The position numbers and the translations under genes were made by a program. Below, piece after piece: positions 1 to 6,485 of a stretch of 21,745 bases of DNA (position 1 is the stretch's first letter; the number at the start of each line of letters is the position of its first letter). The notes under the pieces are model-generated. The model saw nothing but the letters and a program-made list of their open reading frames with translations. It was not told where the DNA came from and made no database searches. The DNA comes from Verrucomicrobia bacterium UBA673 (lineage in GTDB: Bacteria > Verrucomicrobiota > Verrucomicrobiia > Limisphaerales > UBA1096), in the NCBI GenBank assembly GCA_002299785.1, contig DBNL01000066.1:9662-31406 (forward strand), written 5' to 3'.

Positions 1-476
1 ACCCTGTGATTCGTGCCACCGCCGCAGGCCACGGCGTATTTCTCCAGCGCGCGCCAACCGGGAGTCGTCTTTCGTGTGTCGAGAATCTGTACCCCAGTGC
101 CGGCGACCTGCTCGACAAACCGCGCGGTAAGTGTGGCTACGCCAGCTAAGCGCTGGACGAAATTGAGGGCAGTTCGCTCCGCTGTGAGCAATGCTCGAGT
201 CGGCCCCTGCACGCGCAGCAACGCTTGACCAAGCCCGCCCAGTTGGCCATCGAAAATCTCGATTCCAAACTCGACGCGTTCATCAACCTCTTGAAATGCG
301 GCCAGTGCGAGATCGACCCCGGCCATGACCAGCGGATCGCGAGCGACCATCACCGCCATCGCGAACGAGTCACTGGGTACCAAGGCCAAGGTGGTCGCGT
401 CGCCGCTGCCGATGTCCTCGGCCAGGGCGGCCTTAACCATCGGTAGGTAATCGTCTGGCTTGAGCGAATCCAGCAT
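1..476 (-). CDS. nadC: Nicotinate-nucleotide pyrophosphorylase (quinolinate phosphoribosyltransferase), 3'-truncated by window edge
   Basis: NadC converts quinolinate and PRPP to nicotinate mononucleotide, CO2 and PPi in de novo NAD synthesis, in the cytoplasm. The reverse strand from 476 to 1 is open for 158 codons and reads as the family's N-terminal half. It begins MLDSLKPDDYLPMVKAALAE, then has DIGSGDATT near residue 20. Later come AERTALNFVQRLAG, the arginine-bearing ILDTRKTTPGWRALEKYAV and GGGTNHR, the classic NadC phosphoribosyl-binding segment. The family is usually about 280-300 residues, so the C-terminal barrel lies outside the window. I chose the ATG at 476. A GTG nine codons upstream (501-503) is possible, but the sequence between does not look like NadC. 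No Shine-Dalgarno is visible. The gene is divergent from the SGNH hydrolase, 88 bp apart. Identification by motif reading is strong. Confidence 0.93.
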   Translation of the reverse strand, partial: MLDSLKPDDYLPMVKAALAEDIGSGDATTLALVPSDSFAMAVMVARDPLVMAGVDLALAAFQEVDERVEFGIEIFDGQLGGLGQALLRVQGPTRALLTAERTALNFVQRLAGVATLTARFVEQVAGTGVQILDTRKTTPGWRALEKYAVACGGGTNHR

Positions 477-564
477 CGGCAAAAGTCTTGGCCAAGTGAG
501 CACCGGATTGAAGCTTAAACCGTTTTTTCTTCCCAAGCGGCAAGCGTTGCCTGAGAGTTCTCAT

Positions 565-1245
565 ATGCCCTTGGTTCAAAAAACTTTCACCCAACTGACA
601 CTTGTCTGTGGGATGTCGCTGAGCGCTGCTATTGCGGCGGATCACGACTCGTCGCGATGGGAAAAGTATATCGCCCGTTTCGAGGTCACTGACAAAAAAA
701 AGATGCCCGAGCCGGGCGGTGTCCTGTTCATCGGCAGCTCGAGCATCCGAATGTGGAAAACACTCAAACAAGATTTCTCTGGTTTTTCGGTTATCAACCG
801 GGGCTTCGGCGGCTCGCAGATTGCCGACTCAACCCACTTCGCCGAACGCATCTTACATCCTTATAAACCAAGGCAGATCGTCCTCTACGCCGGTGATAAC
901 GACGTGAACGCCGGCAAGTCGCCTGAGACGGTGCTGGCTGATTTTCAGCAATTCGTGAAGACGGTGCACGCCAAGTTGCCTGAGGCGCGCATCTCGTTCA
1001 TCGCCATCAAGCCCAGCCTCAGCCGCTGGAAGCTCTCTGAGAAGATGGTCAAGGCCAACGCGCTAGTGAGCAGCGACTGCGCCAAGAGCAAGCGGCTCGA
1101 TTACATCGACATTTGGCAACCAATGCTTGGTGGCGACGGCAAGCCCATGCCAGATCTGTTCCTTGGAGATGGCCTACACCTCAACGCCAAGGGCTATGCG
1201 CTGTGGACTTCCCTCGTGAAGCCGCGCTTGGCCAAGCGCGAGTAG
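565..1245 (+). CDS. Exported SGNH/GDSL-type hydrolase (esterase/lipase family)
   Basis: 226-residue serine hydrolase of the SGNH/GDSL superfamily, likely an esterase acting on an acylated substrate in the periplasm or outside the cell. The four family blocks are visible in order: LFIGSSSIRMW (block I, catalytic Ser in GSSS), RGFGGSQIAD (block II Gly), YAGDNDVNAG (block III, the oxyanion Asn in GDND) and DGLHLNAKGY (block V, the Asp-x-x-His pair). The ATG at 565 gives a hydrophobic signal-like N-terminus ending near AIAAD. The open frame continues upstream to a TTG at 460, but that stretch overlaps the nadC start and has no hydrophobic leader, so I rejected it. FolE2 follows after 46 bp. The true substrate cannot be read from the sequence. 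Confidence 0.85.
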   Translation: MPLVQKTFTQLTLVCGMSLSAAIAADHDSSRWEKYIARFEVTDKKKMPEPGGVLFIGSSSIRMWKTLKQDFSGFSVINRGFGGSQIADSTHFAERILHPYKPRQIVLYAGDNDVNAGKSPETVLADFQQFVKTVHAKLPEARISFIAIKPSLSRWKLSEKMVKANALVSSDCAKSKRLDYIDIWQPMLGGDGKPMPDLFLGDGLHLNAKGYALWTSLVKPRLAKRE

Positions 1246-1255
1246 TTTTCGCCGT

Positions 1256-1284
1256 TTGGCAAGGTGGGGCGCTCCTGCTATATT
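1256..1284 (+). promoter_or_regulatory. Candidate sigma70-type promoter for folE2, predicting a leaderless mRNA
   Basis: TTGGCA at 1256-1261 (five of six matches to TTGACA) is followed after exactly 17 bases by TATATT at 1279-1284 (five of six matches to TATAAT). A start site 6-7 bases after the -10 box falls at about 1291, immediately before the folE2 ATG at 1292. The mRNA would then have almost no 5' leader. Seen in sequence; activity is inferred. Confidence 0.5.
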
Positions 1285-1291
1285 GGCTGTG

Positions 1292-2101
1292 ATGCCGAGT
1301 GAGCATTCGATAACCACCGCCTCTACGATCCCACTGCACGACGCGCAAAACACGCCAGACACCAGAGAGCTGCCGATTGACAAGGTCGGCGTCCGCGGCC
1401 TGCGCTTTCCGATCCAGGTACGGGATCGCGCCCACGTGGCGCAGAACACGATCGCCACGGTCGGCTTGTTCGTGGATTTGCCGATGGAGTTCAAGGGTAC
1501 GCACATGAGCCGTTTCATCGAGGTGCTTCATTCGCACGGCGGAATGATCCACGTCGAGAACATCCCCGACCTGCTGGCCCGGATGCAGGAGCGGCTCAAG
1601 GCCAATACCTCGCACCTTGAGATGGAGTTTCCGTACTTCATCACCAAGAAAGCCCCGGCGACCGGGCATGAGGGGCTGATGGACTACACCGTGCGATTCG
1701 AGGCCAAAGCCAGTGGCAGTGACATTGATTTTGTGATGTCCCTGCGCGTGGCGGTGACAACTCTTTGCCCCTGCTCGAAGGCGATCAGCCAGTACGGCGC
1801 GCACAACCAGCGCGGCGAAGTCACGGTGGCAATCCGCTCTTCAGAGACGGTGTGGATCGAAGATTTAATCGCACTCATTGAGCAGTCAGCCAGCAGCGAA
1901 CTGTTCTCACTGCTCAAGCGCCCCGACGAAAAGGCCGTAACGGAGCGGGCCTACGAAAACCCCGTTTTCGTCGAGGACCTCGTCCGCAATGTGGTGCTCA
2001 AGCTCAAGGCGCACGAGCACGTCACGTGGTACAAGGTCGAGGCTGAAAACTTCGAGAGCATCCACAACCACAACGCCTACGCCAGCATCGAGAAGGGCTG
2101 A
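1292..2101 (+). CDS. folE2: GTP cyclohydrolase I, type IB (FolE2 / GCYH-IB)
   Basis: FolE2 converts GTP to 7,8-dihydroneopterin triphosphate, the first step of tetrahydrofolate (and often queuosine) synthesis; the IB type is metal-dependent but not strictly zinc-dependent. The 269-residue product matches the family in length. It carries ELPIDKVGVRGLRFPI near the start, GTHMSRFIEVL, the metal/catalytic cysteine segment TTLCPCSK (Cys159 and Cys161), the histidine of AHNQR (His171) and the C-terminal YENPVFVEDLVRN. I chose the ATG at 1292. A TTG 12 codons upstream (1256) also keeps the frame open, but it coincides with a good -35 box and the added residues are not FolE2-like. There is no Shine-Dalgarno. 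The stop codon is one base from the next gene's ATG, so the two are probably co-transcribed. No FolE (type IA) is in the window. Confidence 0.93.
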   Translation: MPSEHSITTASTIPLHDAQNTPDTRELPIDKVGVRGLRFPIQVRDRAHVAQNTIATVGLFVDLPMEFKGTHMSRFIEVLHSHGGMIHVENIPDLLARMQERLKANTSHLEMEFPYFITKKAPATGHEGLMDYTVRFEAKASGSDIDFVMSLRVAVTTLCPCSKAISQYGAHNQRGEVTVAIRSSETVWIEDLIALIEQSASSELFSLLKRPDEKAVTERAYENPVFVEDLVRNVVLKLKAHEHVTWYKVEAENFESIHNHNAYASIEKG

Positions 2102-2102
2102 G

Positions 2103-3194
2103 ATGCTGAAACGATTTTTCATTGTGCTGGCCATCGGCTTGGCCGTCCCTCATTTGTCGGCTCAGGTCAACGTCCAGCTTGAGGCGCTCAAGCGGCTCAA
2201 AGGCATCGACCTCGACGCCACCCCGGCGATCAAAAAAGTGGTGCTCGACCTCCTCGAGGCGTCGAGTGGCCAGGCGGCGTTTGTCGAGATTGTCCGCGAT
2301 TTCAAGCTGCGCGGCCACGAGGCGGAGCTGCTCCGATACGCGCAGGGGCATCCCAACGACTCGACTGGTGTTGAGGCGATCCGCCTGTTGCTGAACGACG
2401 AAGGATTGAAGCTGATCCGCGCCGCCATCGACGGGGAGCATGCCGCCGACACCGTCGCCGTGCTGGCCAACGCGTTGGCACCCGAGGCAGGGCCGGTGTT
2501 GCTGCGCCTAGCCAGGGACCAAAAAAAGCCACTGGCTCTCCGCGCGATCGCAGTCAGCGGGCTGGCCAAGACCAAGACCGGCGCAAAAGAACTTTTGACC
2601 GCGGCCAAGGCTGGGCGACTCCCGGCCGATCTCAATTTCGCTGCCGGCAACGCACTGCGCGGCGCCCGCTGGAAAAACCTGCGCTCACAGGCGGCCAAGC
2701 TCTTTCCGCCGCCGCAGGGTCTTGGCCAGGCGCTGCCCCCCTTGGCCAAGCTCGTCGCGATGAAAGGAGACATGGCCAACGGTGAAAAGATTTTTTTTCG
2801 CCCGCAAAGCACCTGTGCTACCTGCCACCAGGTCAACGGCAGGGGCATCGACTTCGGCCCAAAACTTTCCGGCATCGGTACCAAGCTCGGCCGCGAGGCG
2901 TTGCTGCTCTCCATCCTCGACCCCAACGCCGGCATCCCGTTTGGCTATGAGGCGTGGCTGCTGAAAACGAAAAACGGCGCTGAGGCGTTGGGTATCATCA
3001 CCAGCCAAACCGACGACGAGTTGACCCTCAAGTTGCCCGGCGGAATTTCCATCGCCTACAAAACGTCTGAAATCGCCAAGCGGACGCAATTGCCGATCAG
3101 CATCATGCCGCCGGGCCTTCAGGCGACTATGACGCCGCAAGAATTGGTGGACATGATCACCTATCTGCACAGCCTCAAGCAAGCCAAGCCGTAG
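2103..3194 (+). CDS. Exported HEAT-repeat protein with C-terminal haem-binding cytochrome c domain (TIGR02603-like)
   Basis: 363 residues. The N-terminus (MLKRFFIVLAIGLAVPHLSA) is a signal peptide, so the protein acts outside the cytoplasmic membrane, as expected for c-type haem attachment. Residues about 25-210 are alanine/leucine-rich helical repeats of HEAT type. From about residue 222 there is a c-type domain with CATCH (Cys238, Cys241, His242), DFGPKLSGIGTKL, the LSILDPNAGIPFGYEAW block, and a late methionine in SIMPPGL that may be the second haem ligand. This order matches the 'putative heme-binding domain, Pirellula/Verrucomicrobium type' family. Most relatives are longer and carry a sugar-dehydrogenase-like propeller, which is absent here. 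The frame is open upstream to 1989, but that part overlaps folE2 and is low-complexity shadow, so I used the ATG at 2103. Electron-transfer partner unknown. Confidence 0.85.
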   Translation: MLKRFFIVLAIGLAVPHLSAQVNVQLEALKRLKGIDLDATPAIKKVVLDLLEASSGQAAFVEIVRDFKLRGHEAELLRYAQGHPNDSTGVEAIRLLLNDEGLKLIRAAIDGEHAADTVAVLANALAPEAGPVLLRLARDQKKPLALRAIAVSGLAKTKTGAKELLTAAKAGRLPADLNFAAGNALRGARWKNLRSQAAKLFPPPQGLGQALPPLAKLVAMKGDMANGEKIFFRPQSTCATCHQVNGRGIDFGPKLSGIGTKLGREALLLSILDPNAGIPFGYEAWLLKTKNGAEALGIITSQTDDELTLKLPGGISIAYKTSEIAKRTQLPISIMPPGLQATMTPQELVDMITYLHSLKQAKP

Positions 3195-3237
3195 TCGGCG
3201 TCTTTACAAACGGCCGGCTCATGGCCAAGCTCCTCTC

Positions 3238-4119
3238 ATGAAAATCATTCGCCTCGCTCTGGCCGTATTGGTCACTTTTTTTTTCGCTGACATGGCTCAC
3301 TCCGCCCCTCTCACTTTCAAGTCACGCTCGCAGTCGCTCTCGGCAACCGGCGGCGGCAAATACAAACCGGTCGAGACTGAGGTCACTTGGGAGGCCTCCA
3401 AGACGGCCGTGGTGATCGTGGACATGTGGGACGATCACTGGTGCCCAAATGCCGCCAAGCGCGTTGCCGAAATGGCAAAGCCGATGAACGAACTGCTCCG
3501 CTTGGCCCGCGAGAAGGGCCTGCTCATCATCCACGCGCCCAGCTCGACGGTTGATTTTTACAAGGACACACCGGCGCGTAAAAGGGCCAAGGGCGCCCCG
3601 ACCGCCAAGCCGCCGGTGTCGCTCTCGAAGGACGTCCGCTGGGGCACCAACTGGTGCTGGCCAAACAAATCCCGCGAGCCGGATCTCCCGATCGACGATA
3701 CCGACATGGGTTGCGACTGCGAAGAGGAGTACCCGATTCGCGAGGCGTGGACGCGGCAGATCGACCTCATCGAAATCGACGACGAACGTGACGCAATCAC
3801 AGACAACGGACAGGAGGCATACAACCTACTCGCGCAGCACGGCATCGACAACATCATCCTCATGGGCGTACACCTCAACATGTGCGTGCTCGGCCGCCCA
3901 GTCGGCATCCGCCAAATGGTCACCATCGGCAAAAACGTCGTCCTCATGCGAGACATGACCGATACGATGTACAACCCAAAAAAGCGGCCTTTCGTAAGCC
4001 ACTTCGCCGGCACCGACCTGGTCGTGCAACACGTCGAGAAATTCTGGTGCCCCTCCATCACCAGCACCGCACTAACCGGCAAATCCCCGTTCCGTTTTAA
4101 GAACGACCCGCGCAAGTAA
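3238..4119 (+). CDS. Exported isochorismatase-like cysteine hydrolase
   Basis: 293 residues with a signal peptide (about residues 1-23, ending AHSAP). The rest fits the isochorismatase-like (cysteine hydrolase) fold, whose members cleave amide or vinyl-ether bonds using an Asp-Lys-Cys triad. The Asp is seen in VVIVDMWDDHW (Asp62) and the nucleophile in ILMGVHLNMCVLGR (Cys216). The Lys is not certain; Lys131 (LSKDV) is one candidate. Typical members are cytoplasmic and about 180-220 residues. This one is longer, with an insertion rich in Trp and Cys (WGTNWCWPN, MGCDCEEEYP) and further cysteines at about 69, 140, 159 and 161, which could form disulphides outside the cytoplasm. It lies 43 bp after the HEAT/cytochrome gene, probably in the same operon. 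Substrate unknown. Confidence 0.8.
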   Translation: MKIIRLALAVLVTFFFADMAHSAPLTFKSRSQSLSATGGGKYKPVETEVTWEASKTAVVIVDMWDDHWCPNAAKRVAEMAKPMNELLRLAREKGLLIIHAPSSTVDFYKDTPARKRAKGAPTAKPPVSLSKDVRWGTNWCWPNKSREPDLPIDDTDMGCDCEEEYPIREAWTRQIDLIEIDDERDAITDNGQEAYNLLAQHGIDNIILMGVHLNMCVLGRPVGIRQMVTIGKNVVLMRDMTDTMYNPKKRPFVSHFAGTDLVVQHVEKFWCPSITSTALTGKSPFRFKNDPRK

Positions 4120-4140
4120 CCGGTTGCGACTTGAAAATCA

Positions 4141-4158
4141 GGGCTTGAAATCAAGCCC
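4141..4158 (+). terminator. Short hairpin after the cysteine hydrolase gene, possible weak terminator
   Basis: GGGCTTGA (4141-4148) pairs with TCAAGCCC (4151-4158) across a two-base gap, giving a stable small hairpin 22 bp after the stop of the cysteine hydrolase gene. It is followed by a mixed GGGTTCGTTACTTTCG stretch, not a clean T-run, so termination would be inefficient or protein-assisted. It may instead mark the 3' end of a processed operon mRNA before efp. Confidence 0.35.
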
Positions 4159-4207
4159 GGGTTCGTTACTTTCGCGCCCCGTTTATTGAAAAAACGGTAC
4201 CCAAATC

Positions 4208-4771
4208 ATGCCTTCAGGAAATGATCTTCGCAAAGGAATGGCCGTCAAGCATAAGGGCGAGGTGGCCATCGTGCTGGAGTGCCACCACCGCACTCCCCCA
4301 AAGACGCGTGCGTTTGTCCAGGCCACGCTGCGCAGTATTCGTACGGGCAAATCGTTAGACACTCGATTCAGTTCCACAGAGAAAGTCGACGTAATTCCGC
4401 TCGACCGCCGCAAGATGGAGTACAGCTATCGCGCCGGCGACGACTTCGTTTTCACCGATCCGGAAACATACGAACCTGAGACAATAATCCCGGAGCTGGT
4501 CGGTGATGCGGTGGATTACATGGTCGAGAACTGCGAGGTCGAGATCACGTTCATCGAGGGCAACCCGGCCATGCTGGAATTGCCGTCGAGCGTAGTGCTC
4601 ACCGTGACCGATGCACCGGAAGGGGTGAAAGGCGACTCCACAACGAACGTGATGAAAACCGTCACCCTCGAGACTGGGAAGAAAATTCAGGCGCCACTCT
4701 TCATCAAGAACGGCGAGCGGCTTAAAATAGACACGCGTGAAGGAAAATACATGGAGCGTGTGAATAAATAG
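4208..4771 (+). CDS. efp: Translation elongation factor P, with unusual PPKT tip loop
   Basis: EF-P binds ribosomes stalled on consecutive prolines and stimulates peptide-bond formation. The 187-residue product has the three-domain EF-P layout: an N-terminal KOW-like domain (NDLRKGMAVKHKGEVAIVLE), a middle OB domain (YMVENCEVEITFIEGNPAMLELP) and a C-terminal OB domain with VTDAPEGVKGDS and the signature GKKIQAPLFIKNGERLKIDT. The tip loop that reaches the peptidyl-transferase centre reads HHRTPPKTRAFV, with Lys32 where E. coli has the modified Lys34, but with Pro in place of the usual preceding Gly and Thr in place of the following one. Whether Lys32 is modified cannot be told; no epmA or epmB homologue is in the window. 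The ATG at 4208 is the only sensible start; no Shine-Dalgarno. A strong terminator follows. Confidence 0.95.
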   Translation: MPSGNDLRKGMAVKHKGEVAIVLECHHRTPPKTRAFVQATLRSIRTGKSLDTRFSSTEKVDVIPLDRRKMEYSYRAGDDFVFTDPETYEPETIIPELVGDAVDYMVENCEVEITFIEGNPAMLELPSSVVLTVTDAPEGVKGDSTTNVMKTVTLETGKKIQAPLFIKNGERLKIDTREGKYMERVNK

Positions 4772-4802
4772 TTCACCTCTAAACGTTATTATCTAGTGAT
4801 CG

Positions 4803-4830
4803 CCCCGCTTGATCAAGCGGGGTATTTTTT
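4803..4830 (+). terminator. Rho-independent terminator of efp
   Basis: CCCCGCTTGA (4803-4812) is followed directly by its exact complement TCAAGCGGGG (4813-4822), a perfect inverted repeat, and then TATTTTTT. It sits 32 bp after the efp stop, between efp and the convergent kinase gene. On the minus strand the hairpin has no T-tract after it, so it serves efp, although it may also protect the 3' end of the kinase mRNA. Confidence 0.9.
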
Positions 4831-5885
4831 CAAAACTCAGGCTCGAGCCTTGGCCGGAATTTATATTTTTTAGCCAAAGCCTGCACGCTGCGGAGCGATT
4901 TCATGCCACCGGTGCAGGATGGCTCGGAGAAACAGGCGGCGGCGGCGCAGACCGCCGTCTCGAGGCACTTAGCCAGATCCCATTCCTCGTGCAGGCCAAG
5001 CAGCATGCCGGTGCAGAAGGCATCCCCCGCCCCGGCCGCACCCACGATGTCCCTTGCTGGGATACGCAGTGAGGATTGTAGCACGTCCTCCCCCTTTCGT
5101 GTGCGCACGAATCCGCCCTCGGGAAAGTGGATCACCACCAGTTCGCCGACACCCATCTGCAACAATGCGCCGGAGGCATGCCGCAGCGCCACGGTGTCCA
5201 GTTTGCCATCGTCTTGCCGAATCTTAAAACCAGTCGTCTTGCCGGCTTCGATTTCGTTCAGGATGCAGTAGTCGGTGTACTGCAGTGCAGGAGTGATAAT
5301 CTTGGCAAAGCGATCGCTGTCCTCGCTCACGGCATCAATGCTCGTCCGCAGCCCAGCCGTCTGCGCGGCCGCGAGAAGCTTGGCCGCCTTGGTGCCATGA
5401 TTTTTGTCTGCGCTATCCATCCCGTCGAGCAGAAGCAAGTAGCCCAAGTGAAAAAAACGGGCCTTGGTTTTTTTGAAATCAATATCGGTGCCGCCCCAGA
5501 GCGCGTTGGCGCCGCGGTTGTGAAAAAACGTTCGGTTGCCGCCCTTAGTCTCGGTCATGACATCGGTGTAGGAGGTCGGGGCATCGGCGGTGGCCTTGAG
5601 GAGCTTGGTATCGATCTTGTGACTGGCGCAGTCCGCAAGGATCAAGTCGCCGAAAGCGTCTTTGCCGACTAGGCCGGCGGCAGCGAGCGGGATGTCCACC
5701 CCGAGCTTGGCCAGATTGATGAGCAGGTTGTAAGGCGAACCGCCGGTGCCGGTGACCGTGGCCCCGGTGATGTTGGCCAATTGCTCTCGCTGGGGGTAAA
5801 CATCGATCATCTTCACCTGATCGATGATCCAGTTTCCACCAGCCAGAATCCCCGATCGCTTGGGAGCTTTTTTTGCAGCGGACAT
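4830..5885 (-). CDS. PfkB-family (ribokinase-like) carbohydrate kinase
   Basis: 351-residue cytoplasmic kinase of the PfkB/ribokinase fold, expected to transfer phosphate from ATP to a sugar or nucleoside. N-terminal AGGNWIIDQVKMIDVYP and the GTGGSPYNLLINLAKLG segment with downstream AAAGLVGKDAFGD form the substrate-binding side typical of PfkB signature 1. The ATP/anion-hole signature 2 reads DIVGAAGAGDAFCTGML, with the catalytic base Asp288. Compared with the standard D-T-x-G-A-G-D it has an extra small-residue stretch (GAA), a form I have seen in a subset of the family. The gene lies 54 bp after the nusG-like stop on the same strand, so it may be the last gene of the tyrS operon. Its substrate cannot be assigned; adenosine kinase-like or fructokinase-like roles are both possible. 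Confidence 0.87.
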   Translation of the reverse strand: MSAAKKAPKRSGILAGGNWIIDQVKMIDVYPQREQLANITGATVTGTGGSPYNLLINLAKLGVDIPLAAAGLVGKDAFGDLILADCASHKIDTKLLKATADAPTSYTDVMTETKGGNRTFFHNRGANALWGGTDIDFKKTKARFFHLGYLLLLDGMDSADKNHGTKAAKLLAAAQTAGLRTSIDAVSEDSDRFAKIITPALQYTDYCILNEIEAGKTTGFKIRQDDGKLDTVALRHASGALLQMGVGELVVIHFPEGGFVRTRKGEDVLQSSLRIPARDIVGAAGAGDAFCTGMLLGLHEEWDLAKCLETAVCAAAACFSEPSCTGGMKSLRSVQALAKKYKFRPRLEPEF

Positions 5886-5939
5886 TGGAAACGCGAACTC
5901 TGCCTAAAACACCTCTTAAAGGCGAGTCTGGAATTTCGG

Positions 5940-6473
5940 TTAAATCAGCTCTAGAATCGAAGCATCGACCTTGATCGCGGCGGCTTGCCCAATGAAATCA
6001 AGTCGCAGCAGCACGGTAGTCATCCCGAACCGATCTTCCACCCAGCCCTCCTGACCCTGGAGCGAGCCGGACTTAATTATTACTCGGTTTCCCTTCCCAA
6101 TCATTGGCTCGACTCGGATATCCACATTTTGCTCGAGCGCAAATATGATGTCGCTCAGCTGCTCCTTGAACTCCTCCTGATTATGGACTTCTAGCATATT
6201 AGCGACGTAGTTGCTCTGAATCGCCACTTCTCTTGTTTTTCGGTTTAACTGCAGAAAAACGTAGCCGGGGAAAAGCGGCTTTTGGAACGTCACCACCTTC
6301 CCGCGATATTTCTTGGTGCTGGAGTAAATAGGAAGGGTGGTTGAGAAGTTGTAGATTTTGCCGTGCTCAACGAGCTTTTTTTCGCAGCGCGGCCGCACGT
6401 GGGCCACGTACCAATCCAACCCCACGTCCTGCGGTGCCAGAGCGTCATCCGTGATCTCCGTGAGTTGCTCCAT
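5940..6473 (-). CDS. NusG-family transcription factor, specialised paralogue of RfaH/UpxY type
   Basis: 177 residues. The NGN domain (about residues 18-115) starts with LDWYVAHVRPRCEKKLVEHG and contains the FPGYVFLQL core that contacts the RNA polymerase clamp. A KOW domain follows (GKGNRVIIKSGSLQGQEGWVED). The family joins elongating polymerase and, in specialised paralogues, suppresses pausing or Rho termination on long operons. Housekeeping nusG normally sits between secE and rplK, and its pattern differs (for example the RVxGF-type stretch; here YVANMLEV). The KOW-side ending VDASILELI and the TTLPIYSSTKKYRGKVV loop look more like RfaH/UpxY proteins. The start is 12 bp after the tyrS stop, so the two genes are almost certainly co-transcribed. 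The target operon is not visible: no polysaccharide cluster is in the window. Confidence 0.85.
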   Translation of the reverse strand: MEQLTEITDDALAPQDVGLDWYVAHVRPRCEKKLVEHGKIYNFSTTLPIYSSTKKYRGKVVTFQKPLFPGYVFLQLNRKTREVAIQSNYVANMLEVHNQEEFKEQLSDIIFALEQNVDIRVEPMIGKGNRVIIKSGSLQGQEGWVEDRFGMTTVLLRLDFIGQAAAIKVDASILELI

Positions 6474-6485
6474 CTCGCGCTAACT

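Noticed and set aside
433..771. 112-codon minus-strand open frame overlapping the nadC start and the SGNH gene
   Set aside because: It is the wrong frame of nadC at one end and antisense of the SGNH hydrolase at the other; it has no recognisable protein features.
1181..1804. 207-codon minus-strand open frame opposite folE2
   Set aside because: Antisense shadow; the composition is His/Arg-rich and the plus strand has clear FolE2 motifs.
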